Assembly: GCA_020055645.1 (NCBI GenBank)
Contig: CM034549.1
Coordinates: 25,689,930 to 25,753,929, forward strand
Reading direction: 5' to 3'
DNA: 64,000 nucleotides
Source of the DNA: Tomocerus qinae
Taxonomy: Eukaryota > Arthropoda > Collembola > Entomobryomorpha > Tomoceridae
How positions within the stretch are numbered: position 1 is the stretch's first letter; every line of letters starts with the position of its first letter. The notes beneath the pieces were generated by a model, which was given only the letters and a program-made list of their open reading frames with translations, made no database searches and was not told where the DNA came from. A program made the translations under genes and the position numbers. Of the stretch, positions 26,101-39,200 are shown one piece after another.

Positions 26101-28559
26101 TTTTTTCTTGGATATCTGGCAAAGTGGGCAGTGGGCTTCAGCTGGAAAGCGTAAATACGCCATTGCGCTGTTTGTTAATATTTAGGAAAAATATAATAAT
26201 TAATTGTACAAGTTTCTTGAGAATCTAAGCAATTCTAGCCCTACTAGCATTTTACTTAATGGCATGTGCAGATAAAAATTTGTAGGATGCTACTTAAAAG
26301 CTCATAGACTCATATCTATAAGTATTATAGGTATATGTATTAATTATGCTTTGTGTTGCTACTTAAATTCCGTACCATAACAAACCGTGTGAATGGAAAA
26401 TACGTAACATCTTTTAAAGCATGAAATATCTCTACATAATAACTTGTTTGCTTCTTGGTTCACTATCATATTCAGCAGTTTTGATGTGCATGCTAAGATC
26501 TCTGTGTACGTAGTACGTATATAGATAGGACGTAACGAAATACGTGCAATAGTAGCCGGTCATTATCGTAAAATCGTATTTGTATACACGTAAATAGAAG
26601 GCGGTAGTCAGAAGTAAATAATACCACAATAGGCAATCAGAATATTTTACGTATTATTAATGTTGTTACAAAATTCTTTTGTGCTTCATATGGTACTTAC
26701 GCAATGAGGATTATAATTAAATGCTAATAATGTTTACTGGAAATTTTTAACCCTGGCATATTTTAGAGCAATGCATTTAGAAACTTCTATCTGTAACTTT
26801 TGAAATTGTAAACCGTGTAGAAGTATAAATAAAAATTATAAACTGTGTAGAAGTATAAATAATAAATGAACTAGGTATAGGTATGACAATTCTCAATTCA
26901 ATGTATTGCATATTGCATTGCAAATTATAATGGCAAAGGCTGCAAATTTCTACTGCTTTATGGCGAAATGTTATTAAACTTTGCATTCAAAAATACAGAT
27001 TTCCCTACATTGTATTGCAGGTTTAAAATGTATTTCATGCAATGTGAATAATAAATGGCAATAGTAATATATATTCTAATGTTAGACTATGAGTGCAGCA
27101 AAAAAGAATAGTAGAGAAATCATTCCATTTTGTATTGATTTCATGCATATATGAGTCACAACTATACTCTTCAAGCATTAGTGAAGCGATGGAGCTACAA
27201 GTAGGTCAAAGATGTATAAAAACTTGAACTTCTAAGAACCTTATAAGTATATTTGACTTGGAATTAAACTTTTATATGAAAAGTCATAAGCACCAATAAA
27301 GTATGCAGCTAAGAGCCATGACTATAATATTACGGTAGGTATACCAATATGGCACGTGTCTTACAAACTCAATTGCTTTGTGTTAGTTTCGTTCGTTACC
27401 TTTATTATGCAATCCCTCTACAAATGAGAAAGTTGTTTTTCCGTCGCTTCCATTTTGGTGACCTATCTACTAGCTATAGCATCCATCTGTTCAAAAATTC
27501 AAAAGAATTTAAACTAGATCAAAGAACCTACTTACATATATCACCTGAGCCTATGATGGAAAAACGTTGATGTCTTTCATGTTCGAATTTGTTTTAAACA
27601 AACTAGAACTAAACGGGCTAAACATAATAAATCTGGATCTCGGTATTAGTAACTGAAATCGCTAATGAATATTCTCACAGTTCTAAACTTCTATGAACAA
27701 CAAACTGGTACATGGTCAAGTATGAAATGAAATAATGATGTACGTCGATGAAAAGGTATACTTAAACAACTTTCTTGGTTTTCCGTGAGTTACCACAAAC
27801 ATATTTTATTACGCAATAAAATTATATATGCATTGACTAATAAAATGAAGAAATGAAGTGAACAACAGAGGAATTCATTTCAATATTTATTTATACTCTC
27901 AGAAGTGTATGTTAAAATAACCTTACACTAATTAAATAGCTTAGGTAATCATAACTTCAAGATCATAATATATTAATGGCAAAATAGCACACATATTCAT
28001 TGATTTAAACATAAATAGGCACATTAAATATCTGTTTATATAGAGCTTATTATTCAATACATAGTATAGTTATGTTATAAATGGTGGTTGGAAGTTTACG
28101 TAGGATAACTACAAGTCAATACTTGTAGCATTATCGATAGTTTATAAATATAATGCGATAATTATTGTCCCACGGGAGCTTAAATACATGTAGGTAATTA
28201 ATAACAATTATTAAAGCCGAGATTTGTATATTTTATCCAGCCAAAAAGAATATTTGTAGTTTCAGCCGGTTCCAGTCAGGTATCGTATCGATGATAGCAA
28301 TAGAAATCAGCATGAAAGTGACTAATGTTAATTTACAGAATATGTACAATCACAGGATAACATGAGATCCCACAGAATTTGTCCATCTGTAGTAAAAAGG
28401 AATTTAATTAATTTTCAATCAATTAGAAACTGAAAGCTCTGCTTTCAGCAATAGAATACTATATAATTTATAATTTTGAATTGTTTAACGTTACCTTTGA
28501 GGACAGAGCTGTGTCTCTTTGTTATTCATGGAATCCACAGAGTAGCATGGATTTAAAGT
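23131..28559. other. Long gene-poor AT-rich stretch
   Basis: Several ORFs of 60-87 codons occur on both strands (for example around 25,300-26,150 and 27,349), but none has splice support, recognisable domains or an exclusive frame. A short T-A-T trinucleotide run sits near 22,710, just left of this stretch. Nothing else stands out. Confidence 0.4.
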
Positions 28560-28682
28560 TTACGTCCGTAGAGCAAATCGTAGAACCATGATTGGTGTCA
28601 CCAAAATGACGAAGCAGGGGAACGTAACCACGTACAAAATATTTAAGAGAAGATTGGAGGTTTTCTTGACGATTTCAACCAT
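28560..28682 (-). CDS. 40-residue single-pass membrane peptide
   Basis: Short ORF on the minus strand starting MVEIVKKTSNLL, then one hydrophobic helix (about residues 11-33) with two prolines in the pattern P-C-F-(5 residues)-P, ending in a basic RFALRT tail. The layout is a Lys-anchored N-terminus, one helix and a basic C-terminus. A probable acceptor (GTTGAACAG) ends one base upstream of the ATG, and a TATA box lies about 145 nt upstream. A GTAAAC overlaps the last codon and could act as a donor. A second good donor (TCAAAG|GTAACG) at about 28,494 suggests that the 3' UTR is spliced or that the exon continues. It may be a regulatory micropeptide; no family is recognised. Confidence 0.45.
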   Translation of the reverse strand: MVEIVKKTSNLLLNILYVVTFPCFVILVTPIMVLRFALRT

Positions 28683-28824
28683 TCTGTTCAACGAAGTTTA
28701 AAAATATTTCTGCAGAATATTTTCTGCGGCTTGTAATTTATTTATTTACTGGAGGTTGGATCCGCGTGAGTTGATTGTTTGAGACTTCTTTTCACTCTTG
28801 ATCTTGACCGTGCATTTGTCAGCG

Positions 28825-28832
28825 TTTATATA
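28825..28832 (-). promoter_or_regulatory. TATA box upstream of the 40-residue peptide ORF
   Basis: TATATAAA on the minus strand. Initiation would be expected near 28,800, and the first ATG of a hydrophobic ORF follows at 28682. A GTAAAT donor-like site in the leader would pair with the acceptor just before the ATG. Confidence 0.45.
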
Positions 28833-28860
28833 GCTTCAGTGGAGGCTGCTACGTAAATGA

Positions 28861-31800
28861 TGAAGCAGAACACAATATTATTCAGTTACAATGAGTTTGA
28901 AAGCACATGTAATGTTATCTGTACCAGACTGGAGGTGTGTGCGTGCAGTGGGCTGAGCTACGTTCTACTCCGGCAATCAAAACAACTATTGACGCAAAAA
29001 TTGTGAAGCAGTGTCTCGTTGAAGATTCCCATCATCCACATTACATAAATGTTGGTGTAGCTCTCGCAGAGCCAACAAGTTATGAGTAGTTGTTGAACTA
29101 AAGTTAGCATGCTTAAGTACAAAGAATCACATTATGTCGATGGAAGAAATTGCGAAAGGGTTGTTACAGCACGGAAGGCTTCGCTATTCATTTTTGCATG
29201 CTTTATTATAAACGTAAAATCCCAATTGATTAAAAGATTAACTCGGGGAAAATTTTCATATTAAGAGGAGGCTGTCTAAATATAGTAGATAAAAAGAGCA
29301 TATTATTTTTGTACTTAGTGCAGTTCACGCCTTAATTTATACAGTGACGTAAATCCAAGGTCGAACGGCAGACAGAGAAATGCGACACTACGAAAACAAG
29401 TTATGTAGGTTAAGCGAGATGCGTAGTACTATTGTCCTGAGCATACCAACACCTAATACTTAATGCAGATCTAAATACGTATGGTTAGTTTTGGAGGGGG
29501 TTATGCATTATCTTGTCTATGTATCGCAGACCGTGTCGCATCCAAAACTCACAAGTGGAATGCTTCAACAAAAAACATCGGAAGACTTCTGCAGATTAAA
29601 ATTAGCCAATCCTGAACCTCGTTACGAGTACCATCCTTAATTTATTCTGTTAATACCAATACTCAAGTCATCCTCAACCATCCTAAAGTAACACAACCGC
29701 TATCAATGAGTTTCTAAGCTATTTGCAGCAAGCACTAACAAATAAAAATTGCGCAGCAACATTCCTTCCCGGCCGGCAGCAAAATATTTTTCTTCGACTG
29801 ATCTAAACTGCGCACATCTTTTTATTCATCTTCCTAATTGCTATGCATTTAAACAACTATCTTTATAATTGCATCACTGATTTGCATGTCTTTTCGTGAA
29901 GATATTATTATACAATACTATCAGCAAGTGATTATTATCTAATACTGAGTACAATCTACTTAATAATTATAGACGGAGGGGGAAGGTCGGTCACATTACC
30001 ATCTTCTCGTCAATGTACTTAATTGACGCTCTTACTTTAAGATAATGATAACAGATAATATTTCCATGCACTAACGCATTTCTGACTTTCAAATGATATT
30101 GACCTGGAAGTTGAAGGCCATCGTATTCGTTGCAGTGCAATTCTAATTACTTAGTATTAGTATCCATTTTTTGGCTAGGTACATAAATGGGCGTATTTCA
30201 CTTATAGCTTATGCAAATTTCCAGAAACTGGGAAATTAGAGGCCCATATTACGTATGCGTAATCAATTTAATCACAATATTGCCATTTTCCACACAATAA
30301 GAGGCCCTCATTTGTTATTCTATGGCCGTTTTCAAATTTGCATATTCATAACTATCTAAGTCATAGTTTTACAGCAGACTATTCCCAAAAAAACCTATTT
30401 TTTAAGACATATTCATAAATCATACAATACAATAATGACAATGTACATAACTATATTATGGAATTATTAAAGTCATTATATATGGACATTTTACCACAAT
30501 TAGGAACAAAAGACTCGATCCTATACTGTTAATTGTGTCTAAACAATGGATATGTTGAGCTCGCCAGTGCACTGGCGAGCTCAACATATCCATCCAACAT
30601 TACACTGCAGTGTTTAATTGCGTTCTATGTACATAGTACATACTATACAGATATTCTTGCAACTTGTGTAATTACCAGTCTGCTTTTATAGAATACTACA
30701 AGAGTCGGTTGTTGATTAATGTTGTATAATGTCTATATGCTAAATATTATACGTAGGAGTTTATGTATTTGCATATTAAAAGTATAGGATTCACACGAGG
30801 CGTTTATGTTAGCGTGAAAATGGACATGCCGGAAAGTTTGTACAGCTAGAATTACTTATATCAAACAGCCAACAACATTATTCTACTAGACTTGTTCACA
30901 GGGAATCGCTTTTCATTTAAGTTTAATCGTACTGAATTTAATGTATAAGCTAAAAGCTTTCGATAAATAACTGTGTATTAATAATGTGAATTTCTACGCA
31001 TTATTTGAAAGAAAAACTCTTTATTTGCGCATACTAATGTACATACTGAGACGCATTTGAAAAATTTGGTTGCCCAAATTCATTAATTAGTGTTAGTAAT
31101 GAGCACTTTCAAATTAATAACATTCCCAAAATGCTGACCAGTAAATACATGAAATAACTCTAAATATATATTTTGACTGTAACACATTCAATGTTGTGTA
31201 TCTGTGTAAATAATTGCGACGTAGTGGCATACTCAATTTACTTCTATATCCATTTAACATTAACATGTACTGCCATCAGCACAATCAGTACACGAAACAA
31301 TACGCACTGCAATGCAATGGTACTAACCAAGCAGTCACATTTTTATCATGGGAATTACAGTAAGGAACAAGTGCTAACTTTTGTCTTGCATTAACATTTC
31401 TGGTGCTATTATTTTCTACTCGATTTCCATTATAATTTATGCCAATTGTATTGTAGTCAACGTATGAATACTATCTCCTGTATAAATAATACATACTGGT
31501 ATGGTAATTAGTATACAGAAACAGCTGAATCATTATTATGCATTTATGCTGCTAAGATTAGTGTCCACAAAGAGTAACTTCGTCTAATGTTCTGAAATAT
31601 CATTAGATATAGTTTCAATAAGCATAACTGTCCAGCTCCTTCTTTTAGCTTGCAACTCTAATATTTCAAACCCTTTCCAAGTATGCATGGGTTTTATGAA
31701 CGTTTTTAGTCAACCGACGAAATACATAGAATTTTAACAACTATGAAAGATGCTTGTGTCTTTTTTAAAATTTGAAAATTCAGGATTGTGCAAACAAAAA

Positions 31801-32362
31801 ATTCTAGAAATTCTCCCTGGCTTCACAAATAAAACTCAAGTGAATAATTTAGGACACGCGCGGACACAGACCTTTCCTTTATGTGGGATTTTCAGAAACT
31901 GTGGGACCATTAACCAAAAGGACATTATTATAGCAAGAGTAAAAACAAATCCATAATATCTTTCTTTTATTATAAGTATAGGAACAGGGAAGTATAAAAC
32001 ATACATGCTTGGCCAGACTAAGGACCTGAATATGAACTTAAATTATATAAATCAATAACCCTTTTATGGTATTGATTTAAAAGATTCACAGACACTTTCA
32101 TTCGTTAATCTTAAACTTAGTATTTGTAAAGAAACGTCCTAACATTATATGCCCATTTACGTTTACATTTTACCCATTTACGAACTCGATGTTACTTTTG
32201 ACCTCTAGTTAACGTACAAAAAATTTGAACTGATTTCTCATTCGGTTTGAAAGTTATCGTGCTTACGGACGGACAGACAGACAGATTGGGCATTCCTATA
32301 AAGCGATGTACACACCACGTAATAATACTGTGGAGTGATGTCACAAGAAAAGAATGTAGTTT
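28861..32362. other. Gene-poor AT-rich stretch containing a perfect palindrome
   Basis: No supported coding exon. The one striking structure is the 48-bp palindrome at 30,546-30,593, listed separately. Confidence 0.4.
30546..30593. repeat. 48-bp perfect palindrome with no spacer
   Basis: The first 24 bases (beginning ATGGATATGTTGAGC) are followed at once by their exact reverse complement; the axis lies in a central TGCA. Symmetry breaks on both sides (A left, C right). It is GC-richer than its surroundings and contains two GAGCTC sites. Confidence 0.95.
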
Positions 32363-33242
32363 TTACATACTATTTGTTTTTACGCTGCATATAGTGGGAT
32401 CAGTATCATTAATCAAGACGTTAGAATTTTTAGTACACTTCAAGAGTTCCCTTCTATAAATCCCTACAACTGTTATCGCAAACATCGAAAAGGTAACAAA
32501 CACCATGACCGAAACTGTATGTGGTAGTAAACATTTGTTTTCTGCGAACATAGTCAGGAGAGTTATTGCGATGATTCCTTGAATGCTGAAAAGTAAAATC
32601 TTCATTTTCATCCAATGTGTCAATTTCCCGCACTTTTTCTAGGTACCAGCAGAAAGTTAATACATTTCACTTGATTAATTAGCATTGATTAAATTATTAT
32701 TTGAAACAGTGAATTACCTTTGATAAAGCCAGTAGAAGGCATCGAAACATATACAACTGCATAGCATAAATTGCCCCGTAGATAACAGCTATAATGCATT
32801 TTACTAACAACAAAAATTAAACTAAGTATATGTAGGTCAGATACAAGTTGTATTCTCCTGATGGATAAAATATTTTTGCAACATTTTCATAAAAGTAAAC
32901 TTAAAGTAATAATTATATATGATTTTTACCATAAACGGCCATATTTCCATCGCACTCCGTATTCGGAAATACAATAATGACCCCAGAAAACGGTATAAGT
33001 ATCGAACTGAAGACCTAAATTCAAAAACGGTACATCGCTAGAATCATTTCTACTAAAATATACTCTTGAATATATATGCAGAAAACTAAGTATATTACAA
33101 GCACAAAATGTATGTATAAAATGAAAAAACGAACAATATCAATAAAAGGAACACAGGTGACAATTGCTGGAATTGATTTCTTGTACAGCAGACGCAGGGA
33201 GTGAGATACTAACATAGCTAACTGATTTATTTTCGAACTCAT
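32363..33242 (-). CDS. Four-transmembrane protein, 191 residues, unknown family
   Basis: Four exons on the minus strand: 33242-33099, 33014-32930, 32788-32718 and 32638-32363, with GT-AG introns and phases 0, 1, 0 that fit exactly (576 nt including stop). The N-terminus is short and polar; a basic patch RLLYKKS precedes TM1 (about residues 24-46). TM2 is at about 47-66, followed by a short loop with Cys and Asn (PNTECDGN). TM3 is at about 75-98, followed by a very basic loop (KKKCGK...KMK). Hydrophobic stretches follow at about 113-131 and 139-161, and the polar C-terminus starts at YRREL. The function is unknown. It shares size and exon style with the plus-strand four-TM gene at 18-19 kb but no clear sequence similarity by eye. 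The start is the first ATG of exon 1; a TAG-bounded frame supports it. Confidence 0.65.
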
Positions 33243-34130
33243 TGTTAAATAAATTCAAAAAATTCGAACATTTTCTTATAAAAATTATCACTCGATCCAG
33301 TCTAAAGTTTTACAAGAAGCCCTGAAAGATAAGTTAAGTTAATGACACTATTGGTACATCTGTGTAGTTTTAAGCCTTATGGTTATGCATTATTACTTTT
33401 ATCAAATCAATAATTTAAGTAACTAGTACTTGGTAAGTAAGTAGGTATTCTTCAACTAGAGTAGAATTACGTCATAATAAATTAGGATAATTTAATACAC
33501 ACAGGATTTCCTTGGGTCAGAATTATTTTGTAATACTCAAGTCATATATGTAATGTAATAGATGGTAATACTATTACTACATGAACATTTTCATTCCAGC
33601 ATAGAATCGCATATAAGTACAAGAAACCACAATTTACAGAAACCGCATATCCAATGGGCAACAGAATATCCTTTATATATTTATTCAGACTATTAGTATT
33701 TACTGATAGCGTAAAAACTTAACTATTCGTGAGGGATTTATAAATAAAATATACTAGTCACAGGACCTCTCGTCTAGGCCCTGTTTTGTTATAATTAAAG
33801 CTAGTATGTATTCCGGGGCACTATTTACAGAACAATTTATTTCAGATGCATAGCTTTTTCCAATTGATCTTTTAATAATTTCTCATTTGGTGGGTCCAGG
33901 GTAGAGTTTTTACATTGATAGATCTTGTATCATAATTCCAAAATTTAAATGTAAATGGGCAGATTTTAAATTTTCCAGCACATAGGAACCTGGAAAGATG
34001 GAAATATTTGCATACATAATGCATGAACTGTTTTGTTATGGGCTGGCTTCCGAAAAACATGATGAATAAAACTTTGATACTTACGGACCTAGAGAATTTT
34101 TCACTGCGCAACTCAAACTATTTGTAGTGT
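33243..34130. other. Intergenic AT-rich DNA
   Basis: Should hold the promoter of the minus-strand four-TM gene. No other coding or repeat structure seen. Confidence 0.4.
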
Positions 34131-34692
34131 GTGTTAGGGGGAGAGCACAGCTACTACTATTGATTAGTATAGCTATGCTACCGCTCAAGCCGCGAGGGCT
34201 TACTTGCAGTGGCTCCCGGAACAACTTTACTAAGTGTACAGACTTACACGAAGAGACTTTAGTGAAGAGTACTGAACCATGAGACGGAACGACTCAACAC
34301 TGTCCCGCAACTCGATCTGGTGGGCAGTCAGAGAGGGACCGGAACATGTAAGCCGACCGCCAGTGACCACAGACAAATCACTTACAGCAGTCTACTTCAA
34401 TCCACCTTATCACCTCATGTGCATCCCATTGTCCAGACTTGTGCTAGGTAGAACTCGTAGCACGTATACAGACCAACAGAACAATCCATACACTACAGAC
34501 AGGGCATTGATAGATAATCATATTGTCACCAAGATAGGCAAATCAATGCTAATAACGAATATACGGCAATGACAGCTTCTCCCAGCTCCAGACTACTACC
34601 TTATAGACCTGAGGCGCTCCAGAGATTCGAACTCCAGACCTCAGCCTGAGAAGCGGCTGTTTAGACCACTAGACAGACCTGTACGCCCTAAA
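34131..34692 (-). repeat. Possible tRNA-derived SINE or repeat, GC-richer than surroundings
   Basis: This block has clearly higher GC than its flanks. Its right end (34,615-34,690, minus strand) is tRNA-like, which would make it the head of a SINE whose body runs left to about 34,131. Only one copy is seen here, so the repeat status is inferred. Confidence 0.35.
34615..34690 (-). other. tRNA-like sequence (tRNA pseudogene or SINE head)
   Basis: On the minus strand it has an A-box-like TGTCTAGTGGTC, a B box GAGTTCGAATC, a five-pair anticodon-type stem (CAGCC/GGCTG) with an eight-base loop, a T-arm with G-T pairs, and partly pairing ends (GGCG.../...CGCC). The loop size and imperfect acceptor stem argue against a working tRNA. 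Confidence 0.5.
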
Positions 34693-34743
34693 CTATTTGT
34701 AGTAGTGATAGTTGTAGTATGGAGAAATAATGTTTACAATATA

Positions 34744-35853
34744 CAGGGTGGTCCAGAATGAACCGGAATTTTAACTTTGACTCTTAATAATTCTGCAGTA
34801 GGTAACTGTATTGGGACTAAAATAGTAGCATCTGAAAGAGCATGCGTTTCTTAGTCAGAATTAAAATTATGGACACAATTGTACCACAAAAACAGGCTAA
34901 AGAAGAGTGAGAAAAAATTAAAAACGACAAAATCTTGTAAAATTTACATTTTTTAAAATTTAATTTTCACATTTAATGCTTGAAATGAAAATGGCGAGAT
35001 TGACGATTGAGCAGAAAGTGTAAGAATAAAGAGGTTAAAAAGGTCAAATTCAGTTTCCGCAAAAGTTGAACTTTGTTCCCAAGTTTGAGACGTTCCCAAG
35101 TCGCTCCCTTTGTGTGTGGGCTGACATTTGGTCAGGAGGCATCGTTTGGTCCGTTTTTCTTTACATAAACATGTAACGGCAGTAAAACATGGTAAACAAC
35201 AAAATATGGTCAGCAATTCATGTGAAAACTTTATGCTAATGCAAGACCTTCCCACTTCAGACTGGATGTCCGGGCATGGATATGGATGAACATTTCCGGG
35301 ATAAATGGATAGGTAGACATGGTCCAATTTCATGGCGCCCGAGTTCCCCTGATTTGAGCCCAATGGATTTGTTCTAGTATGGGGTTCGATGAAGGATAGA
35401 ACTAATGCTAGAAAGCCGAAGACTATGGCTCAACTTGAAGATGGACCTAAAATGCATCCTGACTAAACGCCAGCCCACACACAAAAGGGAAGGACTTGGG
35501 AACGTGTTAAACTTGGGAACAAAGTTCAGCTTTTGCGGAAACTGAATTGGAACATTTTTAAACTTCTTCATTCTTACACTTTCTGCTCAATCGTCAATCT
35601 CGCCATTTTCATTTCAAACATTAAATGTGAAGATTAAATTTTAAAAAATGTAAATTTTACAAGATTTTGTCGTTTTTAATTTTTTCTCACCCTTCTTTTG
35701 TCTGTTTTTGTGGAACAATTGTGTTGATAATTTTAATTCTGACTAAGAAACGCATGCTCTTTCAGATGCTACTATTTTAGTCTCAATACAGTTACCTACT
35801 GCAGAATTATTAAGAGTCAAAGTTAAAATTCCGGTTCATTCTGGACCACCCTG
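34744..35853. mobile_element. Degenerate mariner-type element with inverted repeats of about 400 bp
   Basis: A 1,110-bp element flanked by TA on both sides (34742-34743 and 35854-35855), with ends CAGGGTGGTCCAGAATGAAC and its complement. The inverted arms run about 34744-35147 and 35449-35853, with several mismatches. The unpaired centre and inner arm keep a broken mariner transposase on the plus strand: A-R-P-S-H-F-R-L-D-V-R-A-W, then EHFRDKWIGRHGPISW, then SPDLSPMDLF, in more than one frame with stops. The last is the conserved 'SPDL.P.D' motif holding the third catalytic acidic residue. The size, TA duplication and motif all fit Tc1/mariner. It is non-autonomous and would fold into a long hairpin if transcribed. 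Confidence 0.8.
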
Positions 35854-36255
35854 TATATAGTGCTTATGAAAAATGGCAAACATTCCATATTCCATAGGGT
35901 GTCTAACAATTTTTCATGGAAGTTCTAATAAGTGGTCATGCTACGTTTCCAAATTGCTACGTAAGGGAAAAAATAAATCATAAATATCACTGCAAGAACC
36001 AAGATCTTGTTTATATCTACTGTTGCAATATTGTATCTTACTTAATCTTGCTTGAATATTATATCTGCGATGCATTGACAATAAAGTTAAGATTCTATTT
36101 GTTTTCATGAAATCACATTGGTTCAAGGTATACTTGGCAGGGTATGCATCTAGTGAGGTATTTCAATAATGGTCTTAGAACACAATTCTATACTTTTTAT
36201 TAATGATCCAATCCAATTCAAAAATAGTCGAAATGTATCAGTTTTTATAACTATA
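35854..36255. other. Spacer and ABCA 3' UTR
   Basis: Between the mariner element and the ABCA stop codon. A minus-strand AATAAA near 36,200 is the likely polyadenylation signal of the intact ABCA gene. Nothing else seen. Confidence 0.45.
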
Positions 36256-39200
36256 TTATATTGCACGACCACCATACTGATTGCGGGCAAATGTTAAAAA
36301 GACTTGTTCTAGAGTTGTTTCACCAATCGAATAATGGTCAATAATCTCATGCTTTGTTTTGATTTCTTCCATGATTTTGAATACAACATCCCAGGTCATG
36401 GAGCCATCAAGTAATTGATATTGCATGATGTTAGTGTGGACTTCCTTCAAAAACACTTTTTGGTACTTGGCAAATATCTCCTCCTGCAAATCTGTAAAAG
36501 CCTTGGAATTGTCTAGGATCTTTTCTATCCCATCCTCTGGGTTGTCGACGGGAATGTTGGATTTCAGTTTGATAAATAAACTGTAGCCTTCTCCGAATTT
36601 CGCTTTTATATGAGGAGCTCCTCCGAAGCATTGAAACTGGCCATTGACCATGATACCCAAACGAGAGCACAGAGCTTCACACTCGTCCATGCTGTGAGAA
36701 GTGAATATCACGGCTTGACCCGCGTCCTTCACAGACGAAATGATCTTCCAAAATTGGCGTCGACAGACTGGATCAACTCCAGAAGTTGGTTCATCCAGGA
36801 GAATTATCGGAGGATTTCCAATCAGGCCTAACCCTGCACTCAATCTTCTTTTCATTCCTCCGCTGTAAGTTTTGCACTGTGCATTACCAGCATCAGTCAG
36901 TCCCAATTTATTCAGCCATTTGCTTGTTTCTCTTTTAAGGGATGCAGGTGGAACTCCCCTCAGTCTGCCGTAGAAGTTCAACATTTCTCTTCCTGTCATA
37001 AATGGTATTAAAGGGTCGAACTGTGGACAATAGCCAAACTGTCTAATGAAATTATTTTTGTCATTCTTCAGGCTGAAACCTCCAGCAATTGCGTCTCCAT
37101 CACTTAGGACTTCATCTCCGATTAGCATCCGAAAAGTTGTTGTCTTTCCAGCTCCGTTGACTCCAAGCAATCCAAAACACTCTCCATGCTTTACACCAAA
37201 ACTTATATTTGAAACTGCAGCAAAGCTTTTGTAACTTTTGCATAGATTCTGTACAACGAGTGAGTCTTGATCTATTTGTATTTTCACAGGACCTTCTGTA
37301 TCATTTACTGGAAAATCACTTCTCTTTTGCTGTTCGTCACTTTTCATAGCTGCATAATTTTGATCCTCGGGGTCAATCTCTTCAGATGCCATTTGTTCAG
37401 AATCAGTAATTGGATAACTTCTATCTGCTAATTGTGTTTTTGGTCTGAAGACTGTGGCATGCACTCTTTCGGCCTCCGCAATGACATCTTCATCGGTAGG
37501 ATAATTCGCTTGAAATTCAACTAAAGATTTCTGAGGCCGAAGCTTTTGCTTGATTTGTGCAAATATACCAAAGTCAACCATGAAAAGCAATATGTAGTAA
37601 ATCACACCAAAAAGAAACATCCAAAACAATTCTTGACCAATTCCGGCCAACTTGCCTTCTTTGTTACATGGTATTGGAGTGGACGGAGACTTCAATATGT
37701 ATAAAGGGAAATCAGATTCAGATTTCCAAGTTAAGAATGGTATCTTCCCATAGCAGTGGTCAATGGTACCACACTCGGCACTTCCGTCAAAGCAAGGTTC
37801 TGCATGGTAATTTTATTATGTTAGGCTATACTTCAATTAAGAAGCTTTAAATGAAAATGGGTCAACTACTTAGTTCATTCTATTTCCCTCGTACAACATT
37901 TTTTCCATTAGAAATAATTTTCTCTAATGTATAGTGCCCATTCACAGGATTTCAGCAAAGCAACGTGAAAGTAAAGAGAAAGAGGTACTGTTGTAAATGA
38001 ACTAGGTTTTGACCCTTCTATTAAAATTAACGTATTCATATGACAGCACTTAACTGCAACAACTCTTGAGATAACTGAAGGCATTTGGATGTGTTCGGCA
38101 TATTACGCTCATGCCGGAGCCGAGTAACTTGCATCTGTTGTTTTCTATTGATATGGCAGCAAACTTGATCAAACACATCGTGAGCCCAAATGTGGGATTG
38201 GCAATGGAAATAATTCTGAGAACATTTCCTGCAGTGTACATACCGTTGGCAAAAGCCAAGGCGTCTGGATCGGCCTCTATGAGACCCGCCCTTAACGGAT
38301 ACGTTACTCCACCAATATATTCAAAAACATATGCCATATTCGCTAAAATAAGGGCTGTAAAGATTGTTTAGTGCCTGCTTTTATACAATGTTACAAAGCA
38401 GATGTTATTAAAGATGCTGATTATGGGTGAATAAAATTAGACTGAGTAGATACCTGTAAGGGAATGTAGAATAACAAGTCCAGAAAATCCTTCTGATGGA
38501 GTTTCTCCGAAATTGCTTCTCAAATAAGATATTGGCATTACGGAGAAAGAATATGTCATAAATATAAGAAAAATGACACCTGTAATGTTACCGCACAAAA
38601 TTCATCACTTACTGTTTTTTGTTGATACTGTTAGTGTTAACAATTGAAAGTTGAAAATATTTATTACCTGCACCATTCCCTCCTGTGTATAATTCATGAG
38701 GTTGGACTATCAAGAAGCATATTAATATTAAGCAGGTGACAAAAGTCATCATAAGAAAATCGCTCAGAAATGTAGTTAACCAGTAAAGGGGAGGACCGAC
38801 TCCTGTCATCGCTTGCAAATGCTTTCCCTGTACGGGCAGTTCACAATTGAGATCATATTAATAAATTAAACGGGTCAGACTACAAATGAGAACCAATGCG
38901 GACTAAGTAAACGAACATTGGTTTACCTTGCTCACTCTCTCCTCAGAAGGAAAGACCAAATAACTTGCTGCCAGCATGGCAAAAGGAAGAGGCAGCAACA
39001 TAACAAACATGACTATTATTTGCCAGGAATTACCGAATCTAGTTTCAGCTGCCTCAATAACATCGATAGGATCTTTCGTTCGTAAAGGATGGTTTATTAT
39101 TTCAATTTTACGTGCAACTTTGGTATTTAAAGGTCTGGATTTTGAGTTTGCGACTATTTTGAGAATAGTGTTAGAAGCTGCATTCAATGCTAAAGGCTCC

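Noticed and set aside
25294..26154. Cluster of 65-87-codon ORFs on both strands
   Set aside because: Overlap each other in opposite frames, no splice sites, no domains.
34953..35363. 136-codon minus-strand ORF in the mariner element
   Set aside because: Runs through an inverted arm and antisense to the transposase relic; chance frame.
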